The notes beneath the pieces are model-generated. The model saw only the letters and a program-made list of their open reading frames with translations. It was not told the origin of the DNA and ran no database searches. From Lachnospiraceae bacterium (GTDB taxonomy: Bacteria; Bacillota; Clostridia; Lachnospirales; Lachnospiraceae), in the NCBI GenBank assembly GCA_015057025.1, contig SVFD01000001.1, positions 496,001 through 560,000 on the forward strand: 64,000 nucleotides of DNA, in the 5' to 3' direction. Both the position numbers and the translations under genes were made by a program. Of this stretch, positions 27,910 through 36,357 are shown piece by piece; within the stretch, counting starts at the first letter, position 1, and the number at the start of each line of letters is the position of its first letter.

Positions 27910-28917
27910 ATGTACGCGATAAATGAGGATTTAAAAACAGGTAAATACAAATCCGTATATCTTTTATATGGACCTGAAGGGTATCTTGTTAGAAGATACC
28001 GGGATAAGCTATTGCAGGCTTTTTGCGGAAACGGAAGCAAGAAAGCATTGAAAGATGATATGAATTTTAATGCTTTTATGGGAAAAGATTTTACGGTGGA
28101 GCAAATAATTGATTTGGCAGAAACCCTTCCCTTTTTTGCAGAACGCAGAGTGCTTTTGATAGAGGATTCCGGACTTTTTATGAAAGATGGAGATAAGCTG
28201 GCGGATTATTTGGCGGATAAGCCTGAAACTACTGTTTTTATATTTGTAGAAAGCGGTGCGGATAAGCGTTCTAAATTATATAAGGCTGTTACGAATGTCG
28301 GACATGCGGCAGAGTTTCGTGTACAGGATGAAGATACCTTAAAACGTTGGATTGTTTCTTTGGTAAAAAAAGAAAACAAACAGATTACCGTTCGGGCGGT
28401 AGAATCTCTTTTGGAACGCACCAATTCGGATATGGAGCTTTTATCTCAGGAGCTGGAGAAACTGTTCTGTTATGTGCAGGATAAAGATGCGATAGATTTG
28501 CCGGATGTGGAGGCTGTATGTACTACGGTCATCAGTAATCACATCTTTGATATGATAGCGGCCATGGCAAACAAAAATCAAATGGAAGCGTTGCGATTAT
28601 ATTACGAACTTCTTGCACTTCGTGAACCTCCAATGAGAATTCTGAATTTAATCGGACGTCAGTTTACTCAACTTTTAACCATCAAAGATTTGAGAAACAG
28701 AGGCTTCGATAAAAGAAAGATTGTTGAGAAAACTGAGATAAAGCCTTTTATTGTAGATAAGTATTTAGCACAGGCAGGAAAGTTTCCTATAACTACATTG
28801 AAAGAAGCTTTGGAAGATTGTGTACAATTTGATGAAGCGGTTAAAAAAGGTAATATGAGCGATAGGTTGTGTGTAGAGCTTTTGCTTGTAAAATATAGTG
28901 GGAAAGTAGAAGAATAA
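27910..28917 (+). CDS. holA: DNA polymerase III subunit delta
   Basis: 335 residues of normal length. It is the clamp-loader subunit that opens the sliding clamp. 'YLLYGPEGYLVRRY' at the start, 'TLPFFAERRVLLIEDS' and the C-terminal collar 'NLIGRQFTQLLTIKDL' are visible. GGAGGG precedes the ATG. Confidence 0.92.
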   Translation: MYAINEDLKTGKYKSVYLLYGPEGYLVRRYRDKLLQAFCGNGSKKALKDDMNFNAFMGKDFTVEQIIDLAETLPFFAERRVLLIEDSGLFMKDGDKLADYLADKPETTVFIFVESGADKRSKLYKAVTNVGHAAEFRVQDEDTLKRWIVSLVKKENKQITVRAVESLLERTNSDMELLSQELEKLFCYVQDKDAIDLPDVEAVCTTVISNHIFDMIAAMANKNQMEALRLYYELLALREPPMRILNLIGRQFTQLLTIKDLRNRGFDKRKIVEKTEIKPFIVDKYLAQAGKFPITTLKEALEDCVQFDEAVKKGNMSDRLCVELLLVKYSGKVEE

Positions 28918-28997
28918 GTCCTTTTTATTGTACTTCTGATTTGATACTCTTACCTTGTAAGAAACAGACGGATAGCACAATGAGGAGGACTTTTATT

Positions 28998-29369
28998 ATG
29001 AGAAAACATATGGAAAATATTATTCCGGCGGTAGTGATTGTTTTATTGATATTGGTGTTTGCGTTACTTGTGGGAAATAAGGTGTATGCTGAAAGTGTAG
29101 AAGCGGCACGTACTGAGCAGAGGGAAGTATTGGAAAGTACCTATCTTACAACTATGCGTGGGGTATTGGAAGAAAGTGGATTTTATAACAGTGGTGTAAA
29201 TATGACAAAGGCAACCAATGAAGAAGGAGAGTGGGAATATACGGTGATAATTTATAACCGCTCTTTTGAGTGGATGGAGGATTTGGCAAGGGAAGAGTTG
29301 GAGAAAGAATTGGTAATGATAGGGGAAGACAGTCTTGGTAAAATTTCTCTTGATTTGTTGGTAAGATAG
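28998..29369 (+). CDS. Small membrane-anchored protein of unknown function
   Basis: 123 residues, not recognised. One N-terminal membrane helix (about 8-27, ending 'GNKVYA', possibly a cleavage site) is followed by an extracellular mixed alpha/beta part. ATG 28998 has GAGGAGG nine bases upstream; earlier in-frame starts lack this. Lies between holA and a DUF1653 gene. Confidence 0.72.
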   Translation: MRKHMENIIPAVVIVLLILVFALLVGNKVYAESVEAARTEQREVLESTYLTTMRGVLEESGFYNSGVNMTKATNEEGEWEYTVIIYNRSFEWMEDLAREELEKELVMIGEDSLGKISLDLLVR

Positions 29370-29454
29370 GCATGACAAAATGGTGAAAAGGAATTATAAT
29401 AAGAGAGGATAAATTAAATGAAAGAAATACAATTATAAAAAGAGGTGCAGATAA

Positions 29455-29934
29455 ATGAGAGACAATCCCAAAGCAGGAGAAGTTTACAGACATTTTAAGG
29501 GAAATAACTATGAGGTGATTTCGATTGCCACAGGTTCTGAAGATGGTGAATCACAGGTGGTGTATAAGGCATTGTATCCTCCTTATACGGTGTATGTTCG
29601 CCCCTTGGAGATGTTTATGGAGCCGGTAAATAAAGAGAAGTACCCCAATGCTATGCAGGAGTATCGTTTTGAGAAGATTGATCCGGAAGCAGAGGCGAAG
29701 GAAGAAGAACAAAAAATTGATCCACGTTTGATTGCATTTTTGGAAGCAAAAGATTATCAGGCGAAATTGGATGTTTTAGATAGTATGGAGTATAATGTTT
29801 CCGAGCAAACCATTATTGCTATGGCAGTTTCCATGGATGTGGAATTAAATGATGGTACCGTGGAAGAGAAGTTCCGTTCTCTTCGCAAGTGTATTCAGAC
29901 AATGCAGATGTATGAGGGAACAAGATTAAGATAA
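29455..29934 (+). CDS. DUF1653 domain protein
   Basis: 159 residues. Residues 1-70 form the DUF1653 domain: 'GEVYRHFKGNNYEVISIA', 'VVYKALYPPYTVYVRPLEMF'. The C-terminal half is helical and acidic with a predicted short helical bundle. AGAGGTG precedes the ATG and a terminator follows. Function unknown. Confidence 0.85.
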   Translation: MRDNPKAGEVYRHFKGNNYEVISIATGSEDGESQVVYKALYPPYTVYVRPLEMFMEPVNKEKYPNAMQEYRFEKIDPEAEAKEEEQKIDPRLIAFLEAKDYQAKLDVLDSMEYNVSEQTIIAMAVSMDVELNDGTVEEKFRSLRKCIQTMQMYEGTRLR

Positions 29935-29942
29935 GATTATAT

Positions 29943-29973
29943 GGGAAGAAGAGAATGCTTCTTCCCTTGCTTT
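29943..29973 (+). terminator. Intrinsic terminator
   Basis: GGGAAGAAG (29943-29951) pairs perfectly with CTTCTTCCC (29958-29966) around a 6-base loop, followed by a T-rich stretch. Confidence 0.8.
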
Positions 29974-30044
29974 ATATTTAAAGAGTTGTTTTACATTTTG
30001 AAATGTGAGTTATAAATTTTTGGTTTTAAGCAAAGGATTAGGAA

Positions 30045-31100
30045 ATGAAACAAAAGGAGATACAAAGCCTTCTTGCCTGGTATTATGAAAATAAAAGAAG
30101 TTTACCCTGGCGGGAAAATCCGGACGCCTATCGTGTCTGGGTTTCGGAGATAATGCTACAGCAAACCAGAGTGGAAGCGGTAAAGCCATATTATAAAAGG
30201 TTCTTGGAAAAGTATCCCGATGTTCTTGCACTGGCAGATGCAAGGGAAGAGGAGTTATTAAAGTACTGGGAAGGTCTTGGATATTATAATCGTGTCCGAA
30301 ACATGCAAAAAGCCGCCATTCAGGTAAGAGATAATTATAATGGTATCATGCCGACAAGATATGATTACCTGATTGAATTATCGGGAATTGGACCATATAC
30401 AGCCGGAGCTGTGGCATCTATTGCAGGCGGAGAGAAGGCGCCGGCAGTGGATGGCAATGTTCTTCGCATTATGACTAGGTTAAACGGAGATTATTCCAAT
30501 ATATCCGTGCCCTCTACCATTAAAGCAATTCAGATGGAACTGGCAGAGTGTATGCCCGATGTACCGGGAGATTTTAATCAGGCACTAATGGAACTTGGTG
30601 CCACGGTTTGTCTGCCTAACGGTGAACCGAAATGTGAGGAATGTCCGTGGAAGTCAAGTTGTAAAGCAAGAAAACAGGGCATCATTTCGGAACTTCCGGT
30701 AAAAAATAAGCCGGTCAAAAGAAGGATTGAGAAGCGTACGCTGATTCTTTTGTCCGGTTCAAGAGGCATTGCGTTACGTAAGAGACCGGCTAAAGGATTG
30801 CTGGCAGGTATGTATGAAATTCCGGCACTAAGTGGACATTTAAGGGAAGAAGAAGTTCTGGAATATGTAAAAGAAATTGGCTATCATCCCCTTCATATTA
30901 AGCAGATAGAAGACCATGTGCATATTTTTAGTCATATCGAATGGCATATGAAAGCTTTTTTGTTGCGTATTGATGAAATATCGGATAGTATGAAGAAGGA
31001 TAAAAGAAATGACTTCTTTTTTGTGGAACCGGACGAGATTAAGGATAAGTTTCCGTTGCCGTCGGCTTTTGCACCATATCGTAAGTACATTGAAAGGTAG
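30045..31100 (+). CDS. mutY: A/G-specific adenine DNA glycosylase
   Basis: 351 residues. It removes adenine mispaired with 8-oxoguanine. 'LQQTRVEAV' holds the catalytic Glu, 'LSGIGPYTAGAVAS' the helix-hairpin-helix, and 'PAVDGNV' the catalytic Asp. An iron-sulfur cluster motif follows as C-x7-C-x2-C-x5-C ('CLPNGEPKCEECPWKSSC'), one residue longer in the first gap than the E. coli form. A NUDIX-like domain (about 225-345) recognises 8-oxoG. Confidence 0.95.
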   Translation: MKQKEIQSLLAWYYENKRSLPWRENPDAYRVWVSEIMLQQTRVEAVKPYYKRFLEKYPDVLALADAREEELLKYWEGLGYYNRVRNMQKAAIQVRDNYNGIMPTRYDYLIELSGIGPYTAGAVASIAGGEKAPAVDGNVLRIMTRLNGDYSNISVPSTIKAIQMELAECMPDVPGDFNQALMELGATVCLPNGEPKCEECPWKSSCKARKQGIISELPVKNKPVKRRIEKRTLILLSGSRGIALRKRPAKGLLAGMYEIPALSGHLREEEVLEYVKEIGYHPLHIKQIEDHVHIFSHIEWHMKAFLLRIDEISDSMKKDKRNDFFFVEPDEIKDKFPLPSAFAPYRKYIER

Positions 31101-31104
31101 TATC

Positions 31105-31590
31105 ATGGCAAAGAGTAAAGAAATAAAAACAAATGCAATGCGCATTCTGGATTCAATGAAAATATCCTATGAAAGCTATTTTTATGAGTGTGATGAATTT
31201 ATAGATGCATTAAAAATTGCTGACCAGCTCGCTCTGCCTTATGAGAAAGTATATAAAACATTGGTAACGAGGGCGGCAAGTAAGAATTATTATGTTTTTG
31301 TAATACCCATTGCAGAAGAATTGGATTTAAAGAAGGCGGCAAGAGTGGTAGGTGAAAAGTCTGTAGAGATGATTCATGTAAGAGAGATTAACAGCATTAC
31401 CGGTTATATCCGCGGCGGTTGTACCGCAATCGGTATGAAGAAAAAATACGTAACTAGAGTGGATGAGTCGGCCAAAGGTTTAATGACTATGATAGTCAGT
31501 GGTGGTAAAATCGGTGTGCAGCTGGAATTAAAGCCGGAAGATTTGGTGAGAGCATGTGATGGGGAGTTTGCAGAGTTGGTAGTGTCATAA
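31105..31590 (+). CDS. ybaK: Cys-tRNA(Pro)/Cys-tRNA(Cys) deacylase
   Basis: 161 residues. It hydrolyses mischarged Cys-tRNA(Pro). 'VYKTLVTRA' carries the family Lys/Thr, and 'GYIRGGCTAIGMKK' and 'SGGKIGVQLELKPEDL' are YbaK hallmarks. ATG 31105 lies four bases after the mutY stop with AAAGG upstream; earlier in-frame codons lie inside mutY and encode an unrelated leader. Confidence 0.92.
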   Translation: MAKSKEIKTNAMRILDSMKISYESYFYECDEFIDALKIADQLALPYEKVYKTLVTRAASKNYYVFVIPIAEELDLKKAARVVGEKSVEMIHVREINSITGYIRGGCTAIGMKKKYVTRVDESAKGLMTMIVSGGKIGVQLELKPEDLVRACDGEFAELVVS

Positions 31591-31638
31591 TTAATAATTG
31601 TAGTTTTGTTTTTGTACAGGCGCAACAGAGGAGATATT

Positions 31639-32211
31639 ATGAAAAAAAATTCCATACGAATTAGGAAATTATGTATTGCAGCCATGCTTTTGACGCTTGG
31701 TTGGCTTCTGCCTTTTTTGACAGGGCAGAACAGAGAATTGGGAAATATACTGTGTTTAATGCATATCCCTGTTTTTATGGCGGGCTTGACATTGGGACCG
31801 TGGTACGGGTTGGTGCTTGGTTTTATTACACCTCTCAGTCGCTCTCTTTTGTTCGGTATGCCTCTGCTTTATCCGATTGCCGTTTGTATGGCATTTGAAC
31901 TGGCAACATACGGGTTACTTAGCGGAATTATATATAAGTTGCTGCAGAAGAAAGATAGTGGTAAGAAATTATTGAAACTGGTGTGTTCTCTCATTGCAGC
32001 AATGTTGGGAGGAAGAATCGTGTGGGGGATTGCGCAGGTCCTTTGCGGATTGTTTTCACAAAGTCCTTTTACATGGAGTGCGTTTCTTGCAGGAGCTTTT
32101 ATAACGGCATGGCCGGGCATTATTATGCATTTGATACTGCTTCCGATTCTGATAACTGCTTTTGAAAAAGCCGGAATATTACATATTGAGACTGAAAAAA
32201 ATCATGCCTGA
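31639..32211 (+). CDS. ECF transporter S component
   Basis: 190 residues with five to six membrane helices; the first loop 'LTLGPWYGLVLGFITPLSRSL' is the S-component pattern of vitamin uptake systems. ATG 31639 follows GAGGAG. The energising EcfA/EcfT genes are elsewhere, as is normal for group II ECF systems. The next gene overlaps it by eight bases and encodes a kinase-like P-loop protein, suggesting uptake coupled to modification of the substrate. Substrate unknown. Confidence 0.85.
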   Translation: MKKNSIRIRKLCIAAMLLTLGWLLPFLTGQNRELGNILCLMHIPVFMAGLTLGPWYGLVLGFITPLSRSLLFGMPLLYPIAVCMAFELATYGLLSGIIYKLLQKKDSGKKLLKLVCSLIAAMLGGRIVWGIAQVLCGLFSQSPFTWSAFLAGAFITAWPGIIMHLILLPILITAFEKAGILHIETEKNHA

Positions 32212-32812
32212 CAGAATAGATATTTTTATAAAAGAACTGAATAAAAAAATGAAGCAGGGGGGAAGAATTATTCTCGCTATCGATGGAGAATGTGCTTCTT
32301 TAAAATCAACGCTGGCACAAGCTTTACAGACGAAGTATAATGCCGGAACCATTCACTGCGACGATTTCTTTTTACCATTGGAATTAAGAACACCGGAACG
32401 ATTTAGAGAACCCGGTGGTAACATTGATTACGTCAGAATGAAGGAAGAAGTCATAGATAGGTTTAAGGAAAGTGAAGCGATAAAGTATAGAGCATTTGAT
32501 TGTCATTCCATGAGCTTTGCTGAAACGGTTAGTGTTATGAATACAAAGCTTATGATTGTAGAAGGTGCTTATGCCATGCATCCGTATTTTGATAAGTATT
32601 ATGATATATCGGTGTTCTTATGTGCAAAAGAAGAAGAGCGATTGCGAAGAATTGCTAATCGGGGGCAGGATGTGGAGCGTTTTATAAACCGCTGGATTCC
32701 TTTGGAGAATAGGTATTTTGAAGCGTGCGGAATACGTCAGCGGTCTGATTATGTAGTCGATACGACCCAATATACGGGGCTTACCGATTACATTAATACT
32801 TTAAAAGTGTAA
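32204..32812 (+). CDS. Uridine kinase-like P-loop protein with altered Walker A
   Basis: About 202 residues. The fold follows the uridine/phosphoribulokinase family: 'CDDFFLPLELRTPERF', 'EGAYAMHP' and the 'RLRRIANRGQDVERF' lid region are all present. However, the Walker A loop reads 'DGECASLKST', with Leu33 where the family has Gly before the catalytic Lys34. This may weaken nucleotide binding or reflect a lineage change. ATG 32204 overlaps the end of the ECF gene. The substrate may be what the S component imports. Confidence 0.78.
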   Translation: MPDRIDIFIKELNKKMKQGGRIILAIDGECASLKSTLAQALQTKYNAGTIHCDDFFLPLELRTPERFREPGGNIDYVRMKEEVIDRFKESEAIKYRAFDCHSMSFAETVSVMNTKLMIVEGAYAMHPYFDKYYDISVFLCAKEEERLRRIANRGQDVERFINRWIPLENRYFEACGIRQRSDYVVDTTQYTGLTDYINTLKV

Positions 32813-32885
32813 AAATATATCTGACAGAACATAATTATGTGACACAATATAAACAATTTGTATTTTTAGAAAGGAAGGTAACAAT

Positions 32886-33749
32886 ATGAAATCCAAGGTT
32901 TATTTTTCAAGAACTATTACACCGGAAAAGGTATTGGAACTATACAAACTTCTAGGAAAAGAATTATCCGGTAAAGTGGCAATCAAGGTGCATTCCGGAG
33001 AAGTAGGTAATCAGAATTTCTTAACACCGGAGTTTTGGAAGCCCACAATTGATTACGTAAAAGGTACTGTGGTTGAATGCAATACTGCATATGAAGGTGA
33101 AAGAAATACTACTGAAAAGCATTTAAAAACCTTTGAAAAACACGGATGGAATAAATATTTTGATGTGGACTTAATGGACGCGGAAGGCCCTGATAAGGAG
33201 CTTTCTATTCCAAATGGTAAAGTCATTCAAAAAAATTTCGTTGGTAAAAATATTGACAATTACGATTCCATGTTGGTGCTTTCACATTTTAAGGGACATC
33301 CCATGGGCGGTTACGGCGGAGCGATTAAGCAGTTATCCATTGGCGTGGCATCTTCTTATGGTAAAGCATATATTCACGGGGCCGGCGAAGCAGAGAAAAT
33401 CTGGACAGCAGACCATGATTTATTCTTACGTTCCATGGCGGATGCGGCAGGCAGTGTGGTGGACTTTTTTAAGGGAAATGTGGCATATGTGAATGTAATG
33501 ATGAATATGTCGGTAGATTGTGACTGCTGTGCCGTAGCAGAAGACCCTTGCATGAAGGATATCGGTATTTTGGTATCAGATGACCCGATTGCTATTGATC
33601 AGGCATGTATTGACCTTGTATATGCGTCTGACGACCCGGGAAGAGACCATTTATTAGAGAGAATTGAATCCCGAAACGGTGTGCTTACGATTGAGGCGGC
33701 AGCAGGTCAGGGATATGGTTCAAGAGAGTATGAATTGGTGGAAGTGTAA
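32886..33749 (+). CDS. DUF362 domain protein
   Basis: 287 residues. 'VAIKVHSGEVGN' at the start, 'VLSHFKGHPMGGYGGAIKQLSIG' in the middle and 'MNMSVDCDCCAVAEDPCMKDIGIL' near the C terminus match DUF362 proteins, which often are fused to ferredoxin domains; here no separate 4Fe-4S domain exists, but the CDCCAVAEDPC cluster of Cys could bind metal. AAAGGAAGG precedes the ATG. Function not established. Confidence 0.88.
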   Translation: MKSKVYFSRTITPEKVLELYKLLGKELSGKVAIKVHSGEVGNQNFLTPEFWKPTIDYVKGTVVECNTAYEGERNTTEKHLKTFEKHGWNKYFDVDLMDAEGPDKELSIPNGKVIQKNFVGKNIDNYDSMLVLSHFKGHPMGGYGGAIKQLSIGVASSYGKAYIHGAGEAEKIWTADHDLFLRSMADAAGSVVDFFKGNVAYVNVMMNMSVDCDCCAVAEDPCMKDIGILVSDDPIAIDQACIDLVYASDDPGRDHLLERIESRNGVLTIEAAAGQGYGSREYELVEV

Positions 33750-33758
33750 ACTTTACCC

Positions 33759-33787
33759 TTGAGCCTTGGTTAAAACTATGTTATAAT
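33759..33787 (+). promoter_or_regulatory. Promoter of glyA
   Basis: TTGAGC (33759-33764), 17 bp, TATAAT (33782-33787), about 55 bases before the glyA start. Confidence 0.7.
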
Positions 33788-33841
33788 CCAATCGATTATG
33801 TGTACATAAAATTTTATTTATAGATTACGGAGGAAATGAAA

Positions 33842-35080
33842 ATGTATTCATTGGAAGAAATCAAATTGGTTGACCCCGAAATCGCCCAGACAATTGTGGA
33901 CGAGCAGGAAAGACAGAACAGTCACATTGAGTTGATTGCATCTGAAAACTGGGTAAGCAAGGCAGTTATGGCTGCAATGGGCAGTGTGCTTACCAACAAG
34001 TATGCAGAAGGTTATCCTGCAAAGAGATACTACGGCGGATGTGATTGTGTTGATGTTGTAGAAAATCTTGCAATTGAAAGAGCAAAGGAAGTATTCGGTT
34101 GCGATTATGCAAACGTTCAGCCTCACTCAGGTGCACAGGCTAACATGGCAGTGCAGTTTGCAGTTTTGAATCCCGGAGATACCATTATGGGTATGAACCT
34201 TGATCACGGCGGACATCTTACACACGGAAGCCCGGTTAATATGTCAGGTAAGTACTTCAATGTTGTTCCTTATGGCGTTAACGATGACGGTTTCATTGAT
34301 TACGATAAATTACGCGAAATTGCTTTAGAATGCAAGCCTAAAATGATTATTGCAGGTGCAAGTGCATATGCAAGAACCATTGATTTTAAGAAATTCAGAG
34401 AAGTAGCTGATGAAGTTGGTGCAGTTCTCATGGTAGATATGGCACATATTGCAGGTCTTGTAGCTGCAGGTCTTCATCCCTCACCCTTCCCTTGGGCAGA
34501 TGTAGTTACCACAACTACCCACAAAACCTTAAGAGGACCTCGTGGCGGTATGATTCTTGCAAATCAGGAAGCTGCCGACAAGTATAACTTCAATAAGGCA
34601 ATCTTCCCCGGAATTCAGGGTGGTCCCCTGATGCACGTAATCGCAGCTAAAGCGGTTTGCTTTAAGGAAGCATTAAGCGATGACTTCAAAGCATATCAGC
34701 AGCAGATTATGAAGAATGCTCAGGCACTTTGCAAGGGTCTTATGAGCAGAGATATTAAGATTGTTTCAGGCGGTACAGACAACCATTTAATGTTGGTTGA
34801 CCTTACAACCTATGATTTAACAGGTAAGGCAGTAGAAAAGCTTCTTGATCAGGCACATATTACCTGTAACAAGAATACTATCCCCAATGATCCCAAGTCA
34901 CCTTTTGTAACCAGTGGTGTTCGTCTTGGTACACCTGCTGTTACCAGCCGAGGCATGAAGGAAGATGATATGGATCAGATTGCAGAAGCAATTGCAGCGG
35001 TAATCAAGGGTGGCGAAGAGAAAGTTCCTTACGCAAGAGAAATTGTAGACAAGCTTACTGCTAAATATCCCTTAATCTAA
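33842..35080 (+). CDS. glyA: Serine hydroxymethyltransferase
   Basis: 412 residues. A PLP enzyme exchanging a one-carbon unit between serine and tetrahydrofolate. '[15 protein letters not shown]', '[14 protein letters not shown]' and the PLP lysine in '[15 protein letters not shown]' are intact. ATG 33842 is eight bases from GGAGG; the alternative ATG 33836 is only two bases away from it. Confidence 0.97.
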   Translation: MYSLEEIKLVDPEIAQTIVDEQERQNSHIELIASENWVSKAVMAAMGSVLTNKYAEGYPAKRYYGGCDCVDVVENLAIERAKEVFGCDYANVQPHSGAQANMAVQFAVLNPGDTIMGMNLDHGGHLTHGSPVNMSGKYFNVVPYGVNDDGFIDYDKLREIALECKPKMIIAGASAYARTIDFKKFREVADEVGAVLMVDMAHIAGLVAAGLHPSPFPWADVVTTTTHKTLRGPRGGMILANQEAADKYNFNKAIFPGIQGGPLMHVIAAKAVCFKEALSDDFKAYQQQIMKNAQALCKGLMSRDIKIVSGGTDNHLMLVDLTTYDLTGKAVEKLLDQAHITCNKNTIPNDPKSPFVTSGVRLGTPAVTSRGMKEDDMDQIAEAIAAVIKGGEEKVPYAREIVDKLTAKYPLI

Positions 35081-35093
35081 GCGGAGAATATAA

Positions 35094-36182
35094 ATGAATT
35101 TTTATATAATAAGTAAGACAGCAAAAAGGGCACCTTTTATAAGGCTTGCCCTTTGTCTGTTGAGTGTGATGTTTATCCTGACATTTATCGGGTGTGACAG
35201 TGATAAAACTTTGGTACTTACAACAGGCCTGTCAGAGGATGAAATTTTTAAAATTGAATCAGAAGTCTGTACCAGACCGGAAATTATGTTATATCTGACC
35301 AATATGCAGAATGTGTACGAAGGGGTATACGGTGAGCAGATTTGGGAAACGGATGTGGATGGAGTATCCATTCAGGAGTCTCTCAAGGAGACGGTGCTTG
35401 CGCGTATTTCCAGAGTAAAAGTGTTAAAGCTTTTAGCAGAGGAACAAGGTGTATCGCTTAATAAAGAGGAGAAGCAGAAGGCGGAAGATGCCGGAAAAGA
35501 ATACTTTGCTTCTTTAAGTGATGAAGAAATAGAAGTTCTTGGTGTTACGGAAGAATTGGTTATTTCCATGTATGAGGAGTATGCTTTGGCGGATAAGGTG
35601 TATCATTATCTGATTCAGGATGTGAATCCGGAAATCAGTGATGACGATGCCAGAACCATTACAGTGTCCCATATTTTAATCCGTACCTTTCATGTTGACT
35701 TAAACGGTAAAGTAGAGCCTTATTCTGAGGCTGCAAAAGCAGAGGCATTGCAACGTGCCAAAGAAGTGTTACAGCTTGCCAGAGACGGGGAAGACTTTGA
35801 GCAATTGGTATTAACTTATAATGAAGATACGAAAGGAAGCATATCCTTCCGTAAGGGTGAGATGCCCGTTGCTTATGAAGAAGCGGCTTTTAACCTTGCT
35901 ACAGATGAAATCAGCCAGATTGTGGAAACCGAGTATGGGTACTATATCATTAAGTGCACTAACACCTTTGACAGGGAAGAGACGGATGCCAATAAGCTTA
36001 TTATTTTAGGCGAACAAAAAGAAGAGGCTTTTCAGGCGGTATACGAAGAGTTTCTTGGCACACTTACCGGAAATATAAATCGAAAAGAATGGGATGCAAT
36101 TACCTTAATTGAGGACGCTGATGTGAATACGAATAGTTTCTTTACTATTTATGAGAAGTATTTTCAAGCAGTAAATATGTAA
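35094..36182 (+). CDS. PrsA/SurA-like peptidylprolyl isomerase lipoprotein
   Basis: 362 residues. Signal peptide with lipobox 'TFIGC' (Cys34), a helical SurA-like N-terminal part (about 50-190) and a parvulin PPIase domain (about 200-300; 'VSHILIRTF', 'FEQLVLTYNEDTKGS', 'EYGYYIIKC'). Helps fold exported proteins outside the membrane. It begins 13 bases after glyA. Confidence 0.88.
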   Translation: MNFYIISKTAKRAPFIRLALCLLSVMFILTFIGCDSDKTLVLTTGLSEDEIFKIESEVCTRPEIMLYLTNMQNVYEGVYGEQIWETDVDGVSIQESLKETVLARISRVKVLKLLAEEQGVSLNKEEKQKAEDAGKEYFASLSDEEIEVLGVTEELVISMYEEYALADKVYHYLIQDVNPEISDDDARTITVSHILIRTFHVDLNGKVEPYSEAAKAEALQRAKEVLQLARDGEDFEQLVLTYNEDTKGSISFRKGEMPVAYEEAAFNLATDEISQIVETEYGYYIIKCTNTFDREETDANKLIILGEQKEEAFQAVYEEFLGTLTGNINRKEWDAITLIEDADVNTNSFFTIYEKYFQAVNM

Positions 36183-36195
36183 ATAATATAAATTA

Positions 36196-36222
36196 TTAGC
36201 ACTCGCACAAAGTGAGTGCTAA
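36196..36222. promoter_or_regulatory. CIRCE element (HrcA operator) upstream of htpG
   Basis: TTAGCACTC (36196-36204), a 9-bp spacer, GAGTGCTAA (36214-36222): a perfect match to the CIRCE inverted repeat. It lies just upstream of the -35 box at 36230, and also exactly at the start point expected from a second possible promoter, TTTTCA-17-TAATAT, that ends at 36189. Confidence 0.95.
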
Positions 36223-36229
36223 TTTTGTA

Positions 36230-36258
36230 TTGACTTTTCTTTTTACAAGGATTACAAT
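36230..36258 (+). promoter_or_regulatory. Promoter of htpG
   Basis: TTGACT (36230-36235), 17 bp, TACAAT (36253-36258), eight bp after the CIRCE element. Confidence 0.65.
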
Positions 36259-36357
36259 GATACCTGATGAAAAGTTTTATAAGTATGCGCATCATTATAA
36301 AACAGATATTTGTACAAAAGAGCGAAATAGAAATGTATGAAAGGAAGTAAAAATACA

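Noticed and set aside
32886-33749. Ferredoxin-type 4Fe-4S protein
   Set aside because: The Cys-rich stretch does not follow CxxCxxCxxxC; only a DUF362 assignment is supportable.
36196-36222. Intrinsic terminator of the PrsA-like gene
   Set aside because: The inverted repeat is exactly CIRCE with a 9-bp spacer and precedes a heat-shock chaperone; it may terminate weakly as well, but the operator role is the better call.
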